Of a stretch of 64,000 nt of DNA, positions 43,667 through 52,478 are shown piece by piece. Every line of letters begins with the position of its first letter. Position 1 is the stretch's first letter. A program made the position numbers and the translations under genes. The notes under the pieces were generated by a model, which saw only the letters and a list, made by a program, of their open reading frames with translations, did not search any database and was not told the DNA's origin. Origin of the DNA: Sphingopyxis flava (GTDB taxonomy: Bacteria; Pseudomonadota; Alphaproteobacteria; Sphingomonadales; Sphingomonadaceae); the NCBI RefSeq assembly GCF_900168005.1, contig NZ_FUYP01000002.1, positions 1-64,000 on the forward strand, written 5' to 3'.

Positions 43667-44416
43667 ATGAAAATCCTCGTTCCCGTAAAACGGGTGCTCG
43701 ATTACAACGTGAAACCGCGGGTGAAGGCCGACGGCACGGGCGTCGATCTCGCCAACGTCAAGATGTCGATGAACCCGTTCGATGAGATCGGGGTCGAAGA
43801 GGCGATTCGCCTGAAGGAAAAGGGCGTCGCGACCGAGATCGTTGCGGTCAGCATCGGCCCCGCGAAGGCGCAGGAGACGCTGCGCACTGCGCTTGCGATG
43901 GGCGCCGACCGCGCGATCCTTGTGCAGACCGACGATGCAGTCGAGCCGCTGGCCGTCGCCAAGATCCTGAAGGCCATCGCCGACGCCGAACAGCCGGGTC
44001 TGGTGATCCTGGGCAAGCAGGCGATCGACGATGACAATAACCAGACCGGCCAGATGCTCGCCGCGCTGACCGGCTGGGCGCAGGGCACCTTCGCCAGCGC
44101 GGTGAACGTCGAGGGCGACAGCGTGAGCGTCACCCGCGAAGTCGACGGCGGCCTCGAGACGGTGAAGCTGAAGCTCCCCGCGATCGTCACCACCGACCTT
44201 CGCCTGAACGAGCCGCGCTATGCTTCGCTGCCGAACATCATGAAGGCGAAGTCGAAGCCGCTCGATACCAAGTCGCCCGCTGACTACGGCGTCGACACGG
44301 CCCCGCGCGTCAAGACGGTCAAGGTTTCGGAGCCGCCCGTCCGCTCGGCGGGCGTCAAGGTCGCCGATGTCGATGAACTGGTTGCCAAGCTGAAGGCGAT
44401 GGGAGTGCATTCATGA
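43667..44416 (+). CDS. etfB: Electron transfer flavoprotein beta subunit
   Basis: A 249-residue Etf[81 protein letters not shown] (AMP and nucleotide contact) and [29 protein letters not shown]. With EtfA it carries electrons from acyl-CoA dehydrogenases to the quinone pool, matching the acyl-CoA dehydrogenase in this window. AGAGGAG is a good SD. The stop overlaps the etfA start by four bases (ATGA). Confidence 0.96.
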   Translation: MKILVPVKRVLDYNVKPRVKADGTGVDLANVKMSMNPFDEIGVEEAIRLKEKGVATEIVAVSIGPAKAQETLRTALAMGADRAILVQTDDAVEPLAVAKILKAIADAEQPGLVILGKQAIDDDNNQTGQMLAALTGWAQGTFASAVNVEGDSVSVTREVDGGLETVKLKLPAIVTTDLRLNEPRYASLPNIMKAKSKPLDTKSPADYGVDTAPRVKTVKVSEPPVRSAGVKVADVDELVAKLKAMGVHS

Positions 44417-45342
44417 AAACGCTCGTTTGGGTCGAACATGACGGCAGCGCCGTCAAGGACGCCACGCTGGCCGCGGTCACCGCTGCGTCGAAGCTCGGCG
44501 AAGTCCATCTTCTCGTCGCCGGCGAAGGCGTCGATGGCGTCGCCAAGGCGGCGTCGGAAATCGCCGGCGTCGGCAAGGTCCACGTCGCCGATAATGCGGC
44601 CTTCGCGCACAATCTTCCTGAAAATGTCGCGCCGCTCGTCGCCGATCTGATGGGCTCGCACGATGCGTTCGTCGCGCCTGCCACCACGACGGGCAAGAAT
44701 ATCGCGCCGCGCGTCGCCGCGCTGCTCGACGTGATGCAGATTTCGGAAATCCTGTCGGTCGAGGGTCCGAAGACCTTCACCCGTCCGATCTATGCCGGCA
44801 ACGCGATCGCGACCGTTGAATCGTCGGACGCCAAGCTCGTCCTCACGGTCCGCGGCACTGCCTTCGACAAGGCCGCCGCGAGCGGCGGTTCGGGCACCGT
44901 TGAAGCCGTCTCGGCTGGCGGGGACGCCGGCATCTCGAGCTTCGTCGGCGCCGAGATTGCAAAGTCTGAGCGCCCCGAGCTCACCTCGGCCAAGATCATC
45001 GTCTCGGGCGGCCGTGCGCTCGGATCGAGCGAGAAATATCAGGAAGTCATCGTCCCGCTCGCCGACAAGCTCGGCGCCGCGCTCGGTGCTTCGCGCGCTG
45101 CGGTCGACGCGGGCTATGTCCCCAACGATTATCAGGTCGGCCAGACCGGCAAGATCGTCGCGCCCGAGGTCTATTTCGCGATCGGCATCTCGGGTGCGAT
45201 CCAGCATCTCGCTGGCATGAAGGATTCGAAGACGATCGTCGCGATCAACAAGGATGAGGACGCGCCGATCTTCCAGGTCGCCGACCTCGGCCTCGTTGCC
45301 GACCTGTTCAGCGCCGTGCCCGAATTGACAGCCAAGATCTGA
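44413..45342 (+). CDS. etfA: Electron transfer flavoprotein alpha subunit
   Basis: A 309-residue EtfA. The N-terminal domain begins [19 protein letters not shown]. The FAD domain has [105 protein letters not shown], nearly invariant in the family. It binds FAD and partners EtfB. It is followed 26 bp on by a strong terminator. Confidence 0.96.
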   Translation: MKTLVWVEHDGSAVKDATLAAVTAASKLGEVHLLVAGEGVDGVAKAASEIAGVGKVHVADNAAFAHNLPENVAPLVADLMGSHDAFVAPATTTGKNIAPRVAALLDVMQISEILSVEGPKTFTRPIYAGNAIATVESSDAKLVLTVRGTAFDKAAASGGSGTVEAVSAGGDAGISSFVGAEIAKSERPELTSAKIIVSGGRALGSSEKYQEVIVPLADKLGAALGASRAAVDAGYVPNDYQVGQTGKIVAPEVYFAIGISGAIQHLAGMKDSKTIVAINKDEDAPIFQVADLGLVADLFSAVPELTAKI

Positions 45343-45367
45343 TCCGGGCCGTCATGGCATGAATGCA

Positions 45368-45397
45368 AAAGGGCGGTCCGTTGCGGCCGCCCTTTTT
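45368..45397 (+). terminator. Rho-independent terminator after etfBA
   Basis: AAAGGGCGG and CCGCCCTTT form a 9-bp stem around a 10-base loop, followed by a T-run (45393-45397). It lies 25 bp after the etfA stop and before the enoyl-CoA hydratase gene. Confidence 0.85.
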
Positions 45398-45413
45398 CTT
45401 TGGGAGAGAGACT

Positions 45414-46196
45414 ATGTCCCTGGTCCTGGTAACCCGCGACGATGCGGTCGCGACGGTCACGCTCAACCGGCCGGAGGCGATGAATGCCCTGTCGCGGGCG
45501 CTGCGCGCCGAACTGGCTGCGGCGATGCGCGATCTGGCCGCCGATGAGAGCGTGCGCGCGATCGTGCTGACGGGCGCGGGAACGCGCGCCTTTACCGCCG
45601 GTCTCGATTTGAAGGAACTCGGCGCCGATACCGAAAATCTGGGCGCAGCCAATGCGGAGAGCGCCGACGAAAATCCGGTCAAGGCGATCGAACTCTGCCC
45701 GCAGCCCGTGATCGGCGCGATCAACGGTGTCGCGATCACCGGCGGATTCGAAGTTGCGCTTGCATGCGACATTTTGCTCGCCTCCACCAACGCCCGTTTC
45801 GCCGACACCCACGCGCGTGTCGGCGTCATGCCGGGCTGGGGTTTGTCGCAGAAATTGTCGCGGATCATAGGCATCGGCCGCGCCAAGGAGCTGTCGCTCA
45901 CCGGCAATTTCCTCGGCGCTGAGGAGGCGCGCGACTGGGGCCTCGTAAATCGCGTCGTGGCGCCCGAAGAGCTTCTGCCTGCCGCGCAGGCGCTTGCGCG
46001 CGACATCGCCAGCGCCGATCCGGTGATGGTGCGGCGGTACAAGGCGCTTATTGATGAGGGTTATGCGCTGCCTTTTGGCGAAGGAATGGCGCTCGAACAG
46101 GCGCGATCGACTGCGGCGAACCGCATGGTAAGCGCCGACGAGGTCGAGGCGCGGCGGCTCGCGGTCATGGCCCGCGGCCGCGAACGCGCCGGTTGA
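45414..46196 (+). CDS. Enoyl-CoA hydratase/isomerase family protein
   Basis: ATG 45414 (with GGGAGAGAG upstream) gives 260 residues of crotonase fold: [47 protein letters not shown] (oxyanion hole), [57 protein letters not shown] and [26 protein letters not shown]. The upstream in-frame open region overlaps the terminator and is not used. It probably acts in fatty-acid or branched-chain acyl-CoA breakdown alongside EtfAB. Confidence 0.93.
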   Translation: MSLVLVTRDDAVATVTLNRPEAMNALSRALRAELAAAMRDLAADESVRAIVLTGAGTRAFTAGLDLKELGADTENLGAANAESADENPVKAIELCPQPVIGAINGVAITGGFEVALACDILLASTNARFADTHARVGVMPGWGLSQKLSRIIGIGRAKELSLTGNFLGAEEARDWGLVNRVVAPEELLPAAQALARDIASADPVMVRRYKALIDEGYALPFGEGMALEQARSTAANRMVSADEVEARRLAVMARGRERAG

Positions 46197-46241
46197 TCGG
46201 GGTTACTTGCCAGCAAGTCGGCTGGGTCCTAAATCTCGTCC

Positions 46242-47138
46242 ATGAAAACGGGGGGATTGGGCCTTTGGATGGCCGTGCTATCGAGCATCGCACAGCCGGA
46301 TGTGGCAGGCGCCGCCGAGCCTGCAGGGCTCGACCCGTCGTCACCCTGGAATGTTCATTATGCCGAGGATTATTGCCGGCTGATACGTGTATTCGGTAGC
46401 GGCCGGGAGGCTGTCACCTTGATCATCGACCAGTATGAGCCGGGCGATGAATTTCGCATCTCGTTGATGGGTGAGCGAATGAAGGGCGCGGCAGGCAGCG
46501 ACGAGGCCCGAATCCGGTTTGGCGAAGCCCTGCCCCAACAGTACGTGCTCTTTTACACAGGCTCGATCGGGACTAATCCCGCGTGGATATTTGTAGAGAA
46601 TATCCGCATCCGGCCGCTGTCCGATACCGAAAAGACAGTGCTTTCCGCGCGAGGCAGTGTGCCGGTCGCACCAATTGCCGATCATGAGAAAGCATCGGTG
46701 AACTTCATCGACATCGGCAGACCGCTGCGGCACTCTCTGCGGCTGCGCACGGGACCCATGAAGGCGAGTTTCGCCGCAATGAATGAATGCACCGATGAAC
46801 TGCTGACCCATTGGGGCATCGACGCTGAGCGCCACAAGATGCGGCTGCGATCTGCGATCCCCGCCCGCTCACCGTCAACCTGGCTCAGAGCCGGCGATTA
46901 CCCATCGGCCATGTTGCAAAAGGGGATGCCCGGCCTCGTCGAGTTTCGACTGGATGTGGGCGCGGATGGTTTTCCGACAGCCTGCCACATCCAGCAGTCG
47001 ACCCACCCTGAAGGCTTTGACCGGACGGTGTGTGACCGACTGATGAAGCGGGCCCGCTTTGAGCCCGCGCTCGACCGGGATGGAAAGCCGATGGCCTCAT
47101 ATTACCGCGACAGCGTGCGCTTCGCGTTTCCGAACTAG
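46242..47138 (+). CDS. Secreted protein with TonB C-terminal-like domain
   Basis: A 298-residue protein with a signal peptide (KTGGLGLWMAVLSSIAQ, cleaved near AGA-AE). About 190 residues of a beta-rich region of unknown role follow (DYCRLIRVFGSGREAVTLIIDQYEPGDEF). The end is a TonB-C-like domain: LVEFRLDVGADGFPTACHIQQSTHPEGFDRTVCDRLMKRARFEPALDRDGKPMASYYRDSVRF. It lacks the TonB membrane anchor and Pro-rich region, so it is not an energy transducer itself. Similar proteins are very common in sphingomonads. Confidence 0.82.
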   Translation: MKTGGLGLWMAVLSSIAQPDVAGAAEPAGLDPSSPWNVHYAEDYCRLIRVFGSGREAVTLIIDQYEPGDEFRISLMGERMKGAAGSDEARIRFGEALPQQYVLFYTGSIGTNPAWIFVENIRIRPLSDTEKTVLSARGSVPVAPIADHEKASVNFIDIGRPLRHSLRLRTGPMKASFAAMNECTDELLTHWGIDAERHKMRLRSAIPARSPSTWLRAGDYPSAMLQKGMPGLVEFRLDVGADGFPTACHIQQSTHPEGFDRTVCDRLMKRARFEPALDRDGKPMASYYRDSVRFAFPN

Positions 47139-47195
47139 GGGGCGCTTGCACGCCCTTGGGCGGGTTCTTCGATTACCCCTTGCGGAGGCGAAAAA

Positions 47196-47214
47196 TACTT
47201 AGCAAGGTTAAGTA
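47196..47214. promoter_or_regulatory. Inverted repeat abutting a start codon
   Basis: TACTTA and TAAGTA, separated by seven bases, end directly at the ATG of the phosphotransferase gene. It could be a repressor site or affect initiation. No matching regulator is known here. Confidence 0.4.
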
Positions 47215-48546
47215 ATGACCGAGCTTGCCGAACCGCTTTCCGCTTTCATGTCGCGCGCCCTTGGGCCTGGGGCGCTGTCGGGTCTTTCCCGCCTGTCGGG
47301 CGGTGCGAACATGGAAAGCTGGGCGTTCGACTGGCGAGGGGAGGGCTATGTCCTTCGCCGAGCGCCGTCGGCTGAATATATGGAGGGGCGGCCCTATGGG
47401 CACGAAGTAGAGGCGGCGCTCGTCCGGGCAGCGCGTGCAGGCGGCGTGAAGGCGCCCGAAGTCGTCGCCGTCCTCGCCGACGGCGACGGGATGGGGACGG
47501 GCTATGTGATGCGGCGCATCACCGCGGAGGTCAGCCCGGCGAAGATTCTATCCGCACCGCCGCCCTCGCTGATCGCCGACCTCGGCCGCGAGCTTGCCCG
47601 CATTCACGCGCTGCCGCGCGCTGCGATTCCCGAGGGCATTCCGGTGATGGACACGGCAGAGGCGCTTGCCGAACTCAAGGCGCGCTTCCTCTCTTATGGC
47701 GGCGATCGTCCAGCGATCGCACTCGCGATCCGCTGGTGCGAGGATCATCTCCCCGCGCCGGCCGAACCGGTGCTCGTGCACGGCGACTATCGCATGGGAA
47801 ATGTGATGGTCGATGGGCAGGGTCTAGCCGCGGTTCTCGACTGGGAGCTTGCGCATCTCGGCGACGCGCACGAGGATCTGGCATTCGGCTGCATGACCGT
47901 GTGGCGCTTCGGCTGTCTCGACCGGCCAGCGTTCGGGGTGGGGAGCCTTGAGGATTATTTTGCGGCTTATGAAGCGGCGGGCGGGCAGGCGGTTGATCGG
48001 GCCCGGTTCCGCTTCTGGCTCGTCTATCGAACGCTCTGGTGGGCGCTCGGCTGTCTTCAGATGGGACAGGCGTGGCGGAGCGGCGCCGACACGACGGTAG
48101 AGCGCGTCGTCGTCGGACGGCGCACGGCCGAGCAGGAGCTCGACCTTATTCGCCTGCTCGACGAAGAAGCGCCCGAGGCCGAACGGCAACGCCCGCTGCC
48201 GCCGTCCGCCGATCGCGCGCAGACGCCGGTAGGCGAGCCGACCAACCGCGAAATGGTCGCGGCAGTGCGCGACTGGATAGAAAGCGCGATCAAGCCGAAG
48301 GCTGAGGGTCATGCGAAGTTCGAGGCGGTGGTTGCGATGAACGCGCTCGGCATCGTGATGCGCGACCTCGACGCGGGAGTAGGCGCCGAGGACCGGACGC
48401 TCGCCGAGGCGCTCATGAGCGGTGCGGCGACCCTCGCCGAGCCAGGCCTGCTCGCGCGATTGCGGCGCGCCGTGCTCGACAAATGCGCCATCGACAGTCC
48501 GAAATATGCCGCGCTCGCGACGGCGCGCGCCGATTGGCGCAGCTGA
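47215..48546 (+). CDS. Aminoglycoside-phosphotransferase-like kinase family protein (ACAD10-type)
   Basis: A 443-residue APH-fold protein. It shows LSGGANMESWAFDW, YVLRRAPSAEYM, the catalytic loop VLVHGDYRMGNVMVD and the metal-binding AVLDWELAHLGDAHEDLAF. The last 110 residues are helical with no named domain. It is followed 17 bp later by an acyl-CoA dehydrogenase; this pair mirrors the two halves of eukaryotic ACAD10/11, where the kinase phosphorylates 4-hydroxyacyl-CoA before the dehydrogenase step. That supports hydroxy-fatty-acid degradation. Confidence 0.9.
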   Translation: MTELAEPLSAFMSRALGPGALSGLSRLSGGANMESWAFDWRGEGYVLRRAPSAEYMEGRPYGHEVEAALVRAARAGGVKAPEVVAVLADGDGMGTGYVMRRITAEVSPAKILSAPPPSLIADLGRELARIHALPRAAIPEGIPVMDTAEALAELKARFLSYGGDRPAIALAIRWCEDHLPAPAEPVLVHGDYRMGNVMVDGQGLAAVLDWELAHLGDAHEDLAFGCMTVWRFGCLDRPAFGVGSLEDYFAAYEAAGGQAVDRARFRFWLVYRTLWWALGCLQMGQAWRSGADTTVERVVVGRRTAEQELDLIRLLDEEAPEAERQRPLPPSADRAQTPVGEPTNREMVAAVRDWIESAIKPKAEGHAKFEAVVAMNALGIVMRDLDAGVGAEDRTLAEALMSGAATLAEPGLLARLRRAVLDKCAIDSPKYAALATARADWRS

Positions 48547-48562
48547 ATTAAGGGAGGTAGAC

Positions 48563-49858
48563 ATGGATTTTGCGGTTCCGGCCGAACTCAAGGCCTATCT
48601 GGACGAGCTCGATGCATTCATCGAGGCCGAAATCAAGCCGCTCGAGGAGGCCGACGACAATATCCGCTTCTTCGACCATCGCCGCGAGCACAGCCGCACC
48701 GACTGGGACAATCAGGGCCTCCCCCGGCACGAATGGGAAGAGCTGCTGAACGAAGCGAAACGCCGGGCCGACGCCGCCGGGCACTGGCGCTTCTCGGCGC
48801 CCAAGAAATATGGCGGCAAGGACGGGTCGAACCTCTGGATGGCAGTGATCCGCGAGCATTTTGCCGCGAAGGGTCTTGGGCTTCACAATGACCTTCAGAA
48901 TGAGCACAGCATCGTCGGCAACTTCCCCTTCGTCGAGATGTTCGAGCAGTTCGCCACCAGCGAGGAACAGAAGCAGGAGTTCATCCTCGGCGGTTTTGAA
49001 GGCAAACGCCGCACAGCGTTCGGGTTGACCGAGCCCGATCACGGGTCGGACGCGACGCATATGGAAACGCGCGCGGTGCGCGCGGTGCGCGACGGGGTTG
49101 AGGGCTGGCGCATCAATGGCGAGAAGATGTGGACGACCGGCATGCATGTCGCGACCCACTGCGCGACCTTCTGCCGCACCAGCGGCGAGGATGGCGATGC
49201 CAAGGGGATCACCTGCCTGCTCGTCCCGAACCCCTCGCCGGGACTGGTGATCGAGGAATATCTCTGGACCTTCAACATGCCGACCGACCACCCGCGCGTC
49301 AGCTTCACCGACGTTTGGGTGCCCGACAGCGCACGCCTCGGCCCGGTCGACGGCGGTCTGTCGATCGCGCAGAGCTTCGTCCACCAGAACCGTATCCGCC
49401 AGGCGGCAAGTTCGCTCGGCGCCGCAGTCTATTGCATCGAGGAAAGCGTGCGCTACGCGCGCGAGAGGAAGCCCTTTGGCGAGGCGCTGGCGAAGAATCA
49501 GGCGATCCAGTTCCCGCTTGTCGAGCTCGCGACGCAGGCCGAGATGCTCCGTCTCCTCATCCGCAAGACCGCGTGGGAAATGGATAATATGCCGCACAAG
49601 GAGGTCGAGCATCGTCTCAGCGACAAGGTCAGCATGTGCAATTACTGGGCGAACCGCCTCTGCTGCCAAGCCGCGGACCGCGCGATGCAGGTCCATGGCG
49701 GCATCGGCTATTCGCGGCACAAGCCGTTCGAACATATCTATCGCCACCACCGCCGCTACCGCATCACCGAGGGCGCGGAAGAAATTCAGATGCGCAAGGT
49801 GGCCGCCTATCTGTTCGGCTATCTGGGGCCGCGGCGGGAGACGCTCGGGAAAATCTGA
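48563..49858 (+). CDS. Acyl-CoA dehydrogenase (ACAD10/11-like)
   Basis: ATG 48563, with GGGAGGTAG just before it, gives 431 residues starting MDFAVPAELKAYLDELDAFIE. The fold shows FGLTEPDHGSDATHMETRAV, GWRINGEKMWTTGMHVATHCATFCRTS, VDGGLSIAQSFVHQNRIRQAASSLG, ALAKNQAIQFPLVELATQAEMLRLLIRKTAWEMD and CCQAADRAMQVHGGIGYSRHKPFEHIYRHHRRYRITEGAEEIQM. It uses FAD and passes electrons to ETF. Together with the upstream kinase it forms a two-gene operon. Confidence 0.95.
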   Translation: MDFAVPAELKAYLDELDAFIEAEIKPLEEADDNIRFFDHRREHSRTDWDNQGLPRHEWEELLNEAKRRADAAGHWRFSAPKKYGGKDGSNLWMAVIREHFAAKGLGLHNDLQNEHSIVGNFPFVEMFEQFATSEEQKQEFILGGFEGKRRTAFGLTEPDHGSDATHMETRAVRAVRDGVEGWRINGEKMWTTGMHVATHCATFCRTSGEDGDAKGITCLLVPNPSPGLVIEEYLWTFNMPTDHPRVSFTDVWVPDSARLGPVDGGLSIAQSFVHQNRIRQAASSLGAAVYCIEESVRYARERKPFGEALAKNQAIQFPLVELATQAEMLRLLIRKTAWEMDNMPHKEVEHRLSDKVSMCNYWANRLCCQAADRAMQVHGGIGYSRHKPFEHIYRHHRRYRITEGAEEIQMRKVAAYLFGYLGPRRETLGKI

Positions 49859-49867
49859 GCCGGCCCC

Positions 49868-49886
49868 AGCTTGCCTCGCGCAAGCT
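49868..49886. terminator. Hairpin just after the acyl-CoA dehydrogenase
   Basis: A 7-bp perfect stem (AGCTTGC/GCAAGCT) with a five-base loop begins 10 bp after the acyl-CoA dehydrogenase stop. It has no T-run. Confidence 0.45.
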
Positions 49887-49957
49887 GCCGCGAAGAAGGC
49901 CGCGCTCGGCAGATTTTACCGCGTCCTTCGAGCGACAAATGACCGAAAGCAGCATCC

Positions 49958-49991
49958 GGGGGGCGGGGGCCTTGGTGCCGCTCCGCCCCCC
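49958..49991. terminator. Strong G/C hairpin downstream of the acyl-CoA operon
   Basis: GGGGGGCGG and CCGCCCCCC form a perfect 9-bp stem around a 16-base loop, about 100 bp after the acyl-CoA dehydrogenase stop. Without a T-run, termination would be factor-dependent or attenuating. Confidence 0.5.
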
Positions 49992-50245
49992 GCGTGCCTC
50001 GAGGGTAAGTGGGGATTTCCCGAATGAGGGCGGGGGACATCAGGGACCAGACCGATATCCCCCGCCGCTCCATTGAGCGGAACACTCGGGAACAAAATAC
50101 ATCATTCAAGCGCCGTGCCAGTTTGCAGACCGCGGGCTTTCGGGCTGCACATAGTGGTTAGCAAAAGCTTTCCGTTTCAGCGCGATGTCAAAATTTCCGA
50201 CACTTGCGTCACGATTTCCGTTCATCGGCCATTCAGTTGATTGAC

Positions 50246-50255
50246 TACATTTGTA
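50246..50255. promoter_or_regulatory. BlaI/MecI-type operator TACATTTGTA
   Basis: TACA-N2-TGTA is the core of BlaI/MecI operators. It lies 29 bp before the blaI start in the A/T-rich promoter gap. The surrounding bases (GACTACATTTGTAATC) extend the dyad only partly. Confidence 0.7.
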
Positions 50256-50283
50256 ATCGAAGCAGGCGAAAGGAGGGGTCCGC

Positions 50284-50652
50284 ATGGCCGAACGTGCAAG
50301 CGAATCCGAAATGCAGGTGCTCAATGCGCTGTGGGACGAGGCGCCGCTGACCGCGACTGACCTTGCGCGGCGCATCGGCAAGGCGAATGGCTGGACGCTG
50401 GCGACCGTGAAGACGCTGATCGCGCGTCTCGTCCAGAAGGGGGCCGTGACGGCCGAAGCCGACGGACGCCGCTATCTCTATCGTCCCGCGGTCGACCGCG
50501 CCGAGGCGATGGGCGAGGAATCGCAGCGTTTCGTCGACCGGCTCTTCGGAGGCCGCGTCAGCCCGATGATCGCGCATCTCGCCGAGCGGGAGGCGCTCAC
50601 CGACGCCGACATTGAAGAGATTGAGGCGCTGTTGAGGAGGCTCAAATCATGA
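50284..50652 (+). CDS. BlaI/MecI/CopY-family repressor
   Basis: A 122-residue winged-helix repressor: SESEMQVLNALWDEAPLTATDLARRIGKANGWTLATVKTLIARLVQKGAVTAEADGRRYLYRPAVDR, then a dimerisation helix set ending in LTDADIEEIEALLRRLKS. GGAGGGG precedes the ATG. It is released by the partner M56 peptidase, whose start overlaps its stop (ATGA). The site TACATTTGTA in the promoter indicates autoregulation. The regulated function is unknown; no beta-lactamase is in the same operon. Confidence 0.93.
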   Translation: MAERASESEMQVLNALWDEAPLTATDLARRIGKANGWTLATVKTLIARLVQKGAVTAEADGRRYLYRPAVDRAEAMGEESQRFVDRLFGGRVSPMIAHLAEREALTDADIEEIEALLRRLKS

Positions 50653-52340
50653 GCGCCGCGGTGCTGATGGAAGCGTGGGGAGACACGATGCTCACCACGG
50701 CGATTCTCGTCGGGGCGGTGCTCATGATCCGCAAGCCCTTCATGCGGCGGTTCGGTCCGCGCCTCACTTACGCGCTCTGGACGATTCCCGCGCTCCGTTT
50801 CGTTCTGCCGCCGTTGCCCTTCGCCGATCCCGTCGCCGCGCCGATGACTGCCGCGCCTGCGATACCGGAAGGCGAAATAGTGATCGCAATGACCACGGCC
50901 CATCACGGCGCCGCGGCATCCGATGTCATTCCCGGGGCAAGCTTGGCTTTCGCCGACGCTCTGCCGCTTCTCTTTCTCGCCTGGCTGGCGGGGGCCCTTG
51001 CTATTCTCGCGCGCGCAATGCTCGCGCATCGACGCTTCAAGTCCGAGGTTCTGACGCGGGGCGTCGACCTTGAGCCGCTTGGAGGGATCCGGCTTGTGAT
51101 GAGCGGCGCGGTCGACGGGCCCGTTGCCTTCGGCCTCGTCCGGCGTTTCGTGGCGGTCCCGCGCGACTTCTTCGCCCGCTACGCACCCGAGGAGCGCGCG
51201 CTGGCGATCGACCATGAGCTCGCGCACCATCGCCACGGCGATCTTTGGGCCAATGCCGCTGCGCTGGTGCTGCTCGCGAGCCAATGGTTCAACCCGCTCG
51301 CCTGGCGCGCGATCCGCGCCTTCCGCTTCGACCAGGAGGCCGCATGCGACGCGCGGGTGCTGGTAATGGCCGAGGGGCAGGCGCGCGGCCCGCGCACCGC
51401 CAGCTACGCGACCGCGATCGCCAAGGCGGCGGTCGGCTCGCGCCTCGCACTCGCGGCGCCGATGGCCTCGCAAGATAATTTGCAGGAGAGACTGACAATG
51501 CTGACGCAGCAGAATATATCGCGCCGCAGAACGCTCGCCGGGCGGTTGCTCGTCGGCGGCGCAGCGATTGCGGCGCTCGCGGCGACCGCAACGCTCGTTC
51601 CCACAGCGACGGCGCAGTCCGGGGATCTGCCGGTGCCCCCCGCACCGCCGGCGCCTCCCGAAGCCGTCACTCCGCCGCCCCCGCCCGCGCCCCCCGTGCC
51701 TCCCGAGGCGATCGAGGGCGCGCAGCATATGCTTATCATCTCCAGCGAAGAGGATGGTGAGGGAGGCAAGGCCGATGGTGAGCGACGGCAACGGACCCGG
51801 GTAGTGGTCCGCGGCGAGGGGGAGGGCATGGAAGGCGAAATTGACTCGCCCGCGCCGGGCCGCTTTGCGTTCCGCATGCCGGGCGGTTTGACGCGCGACG
51901 ACATTCTCTCGACGCTCAAGGAGCAGGGTGTGACCGGCGCGCAGGCCGAGGCCATCGCCGACAAGCTGGAGGCGAAGCGTCATGCGGGTTTGCGCACCGC
52001 GATGGCGCCGCTTCCCCCGATGCCGCCCATCCCTCCCATGCCAACGGTCGACTGGAAGCGAGGGGATGGCAGGGCAATGGCATTTGCGCATTGCGGTCCG
52101 GGCCAAACGCCGGTGCCGCTTGTCGATCGCGGCGACAGCGACGGCAAGAAGCGCAGCCGGGTGCTGATGGTCCGCTGCGGAGACGCGGCCGACTTGTCGG
52201 GCCAGCTTTCGGCGCTCCGCAAGGCGCGCGATCGTTTTGCCCAAGGCGGTGCGCCGGACCATATGTCGGCCGAAACGCGGGCCAAGATCATCGCCGACAT
52301 GGATCGCGCGATCGCGGACCTGGAGCGCGAGAAAGAATAG
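50649..52340 (+). CDS. M56-family membrane metallopeptidase (BlaR1-like, no penicillin sensor)
   Basis: A 563-residue protein. The first 300 residues form the BlaR1-type membrane peptidase with HELAHHRHGDLW zinc site and AWRAIRAFRFDQEAACDARVL supplying the third ligand. The periplasmic part is not a penicillin-binding sensor. It begins after a further transmembrane helix (RLLVGGAAIAALAATATLVP) with a Pro-rich linker, then a charged region ending in LSALRKARDRF and ADMDRAIADLEREKE. It likely senses another envelope stress and cleaves the BlaI-type repressor. Confidence 0.9.
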   Translation: MSAAVLMEAWGDTMLTTAILVGAVLMIRKPFMRRFGPRLTYALWTIPALRFVLPPLPFADPVAAPMTAAPAIPEGEIVIAMTTAHHGAAASDVIPGASLAFADALPLLFLAWLAGALAILARAMLAHRRFKSEVLTRGVDLEPLGGIRLVMSGAVDGPVAFGLVRRFVAVPRDFFARYAPEERALAIDHELAHHRHGDLWANAAALVLLASQWFNPLAWRAIRAFRFDQEAACDARVLVMAEGQARGPRTASYATAIAKAAVGSRLALAAPMASQDNLQERLTMLTQQNISRRRTLAGRLLVGGAAIAALAATATLVPTATAQSGDLPVPPAPPAPPEAVTPPPPPAPPVPPEAIEGAQHMLIISSEEDGEGGKADGERRQRTRVVVRGEGEGMEGEIDSPAPGRFAFRMPGGLTRDDILSTLKEQGVTGAQAEAIADKLEAKRHAGLRTAMAPLPPMPPIPPMPTVDWKRGDGRAMAFAHCGPGQTPVPLVDRGDSDGKKRSRVLMVRCGDAADLSGQLSALRKARDRFAQGGAPDHMSAETRAKIIADMDRAIADLEREKE

Positions 52341-52406
52341 GGTCGCGGCGATCGAGCTTCGACGCCGGTCCATTGTCCCCGGCAGGGATCGGCGGCAGGG
52401 GCGGGG

Positions 52407-52439
52407 AAAGGGAGCGGCGCCTTGCTGCTCCCTTTTTTC
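52407..52439 (+). terminator. Rho-independent terminator after the blaI-M56 operon
   Basis: AAAGGGAGC and GCTCCCTTT make a 9-bp stem around an 11-base loop, followed by a T-rich tail at 52433-52439. Confidence 0.85.
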
Positions 52440-52478
52440 TGATGATCGAGCCTTTTCCTTTCGCAGGGGCGATGCCAC

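Larger units (their letters stand above)
49859..50283. other. Intergenic region with two hairpins and the BlaI-type promoter
   Basis: No gene is apparent in these 425 bp. Near the acyl-CoA dehydrogenase stop lies AGCTTGC..GCAAGCT (49868-49886). A second strong hairpin with 9-bp G/C arms is at 49958-49991. The right part, A/T-richer, carries the promoter and a TACATTTGTA operator of the following blaI gene. Confidence 0.6.
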
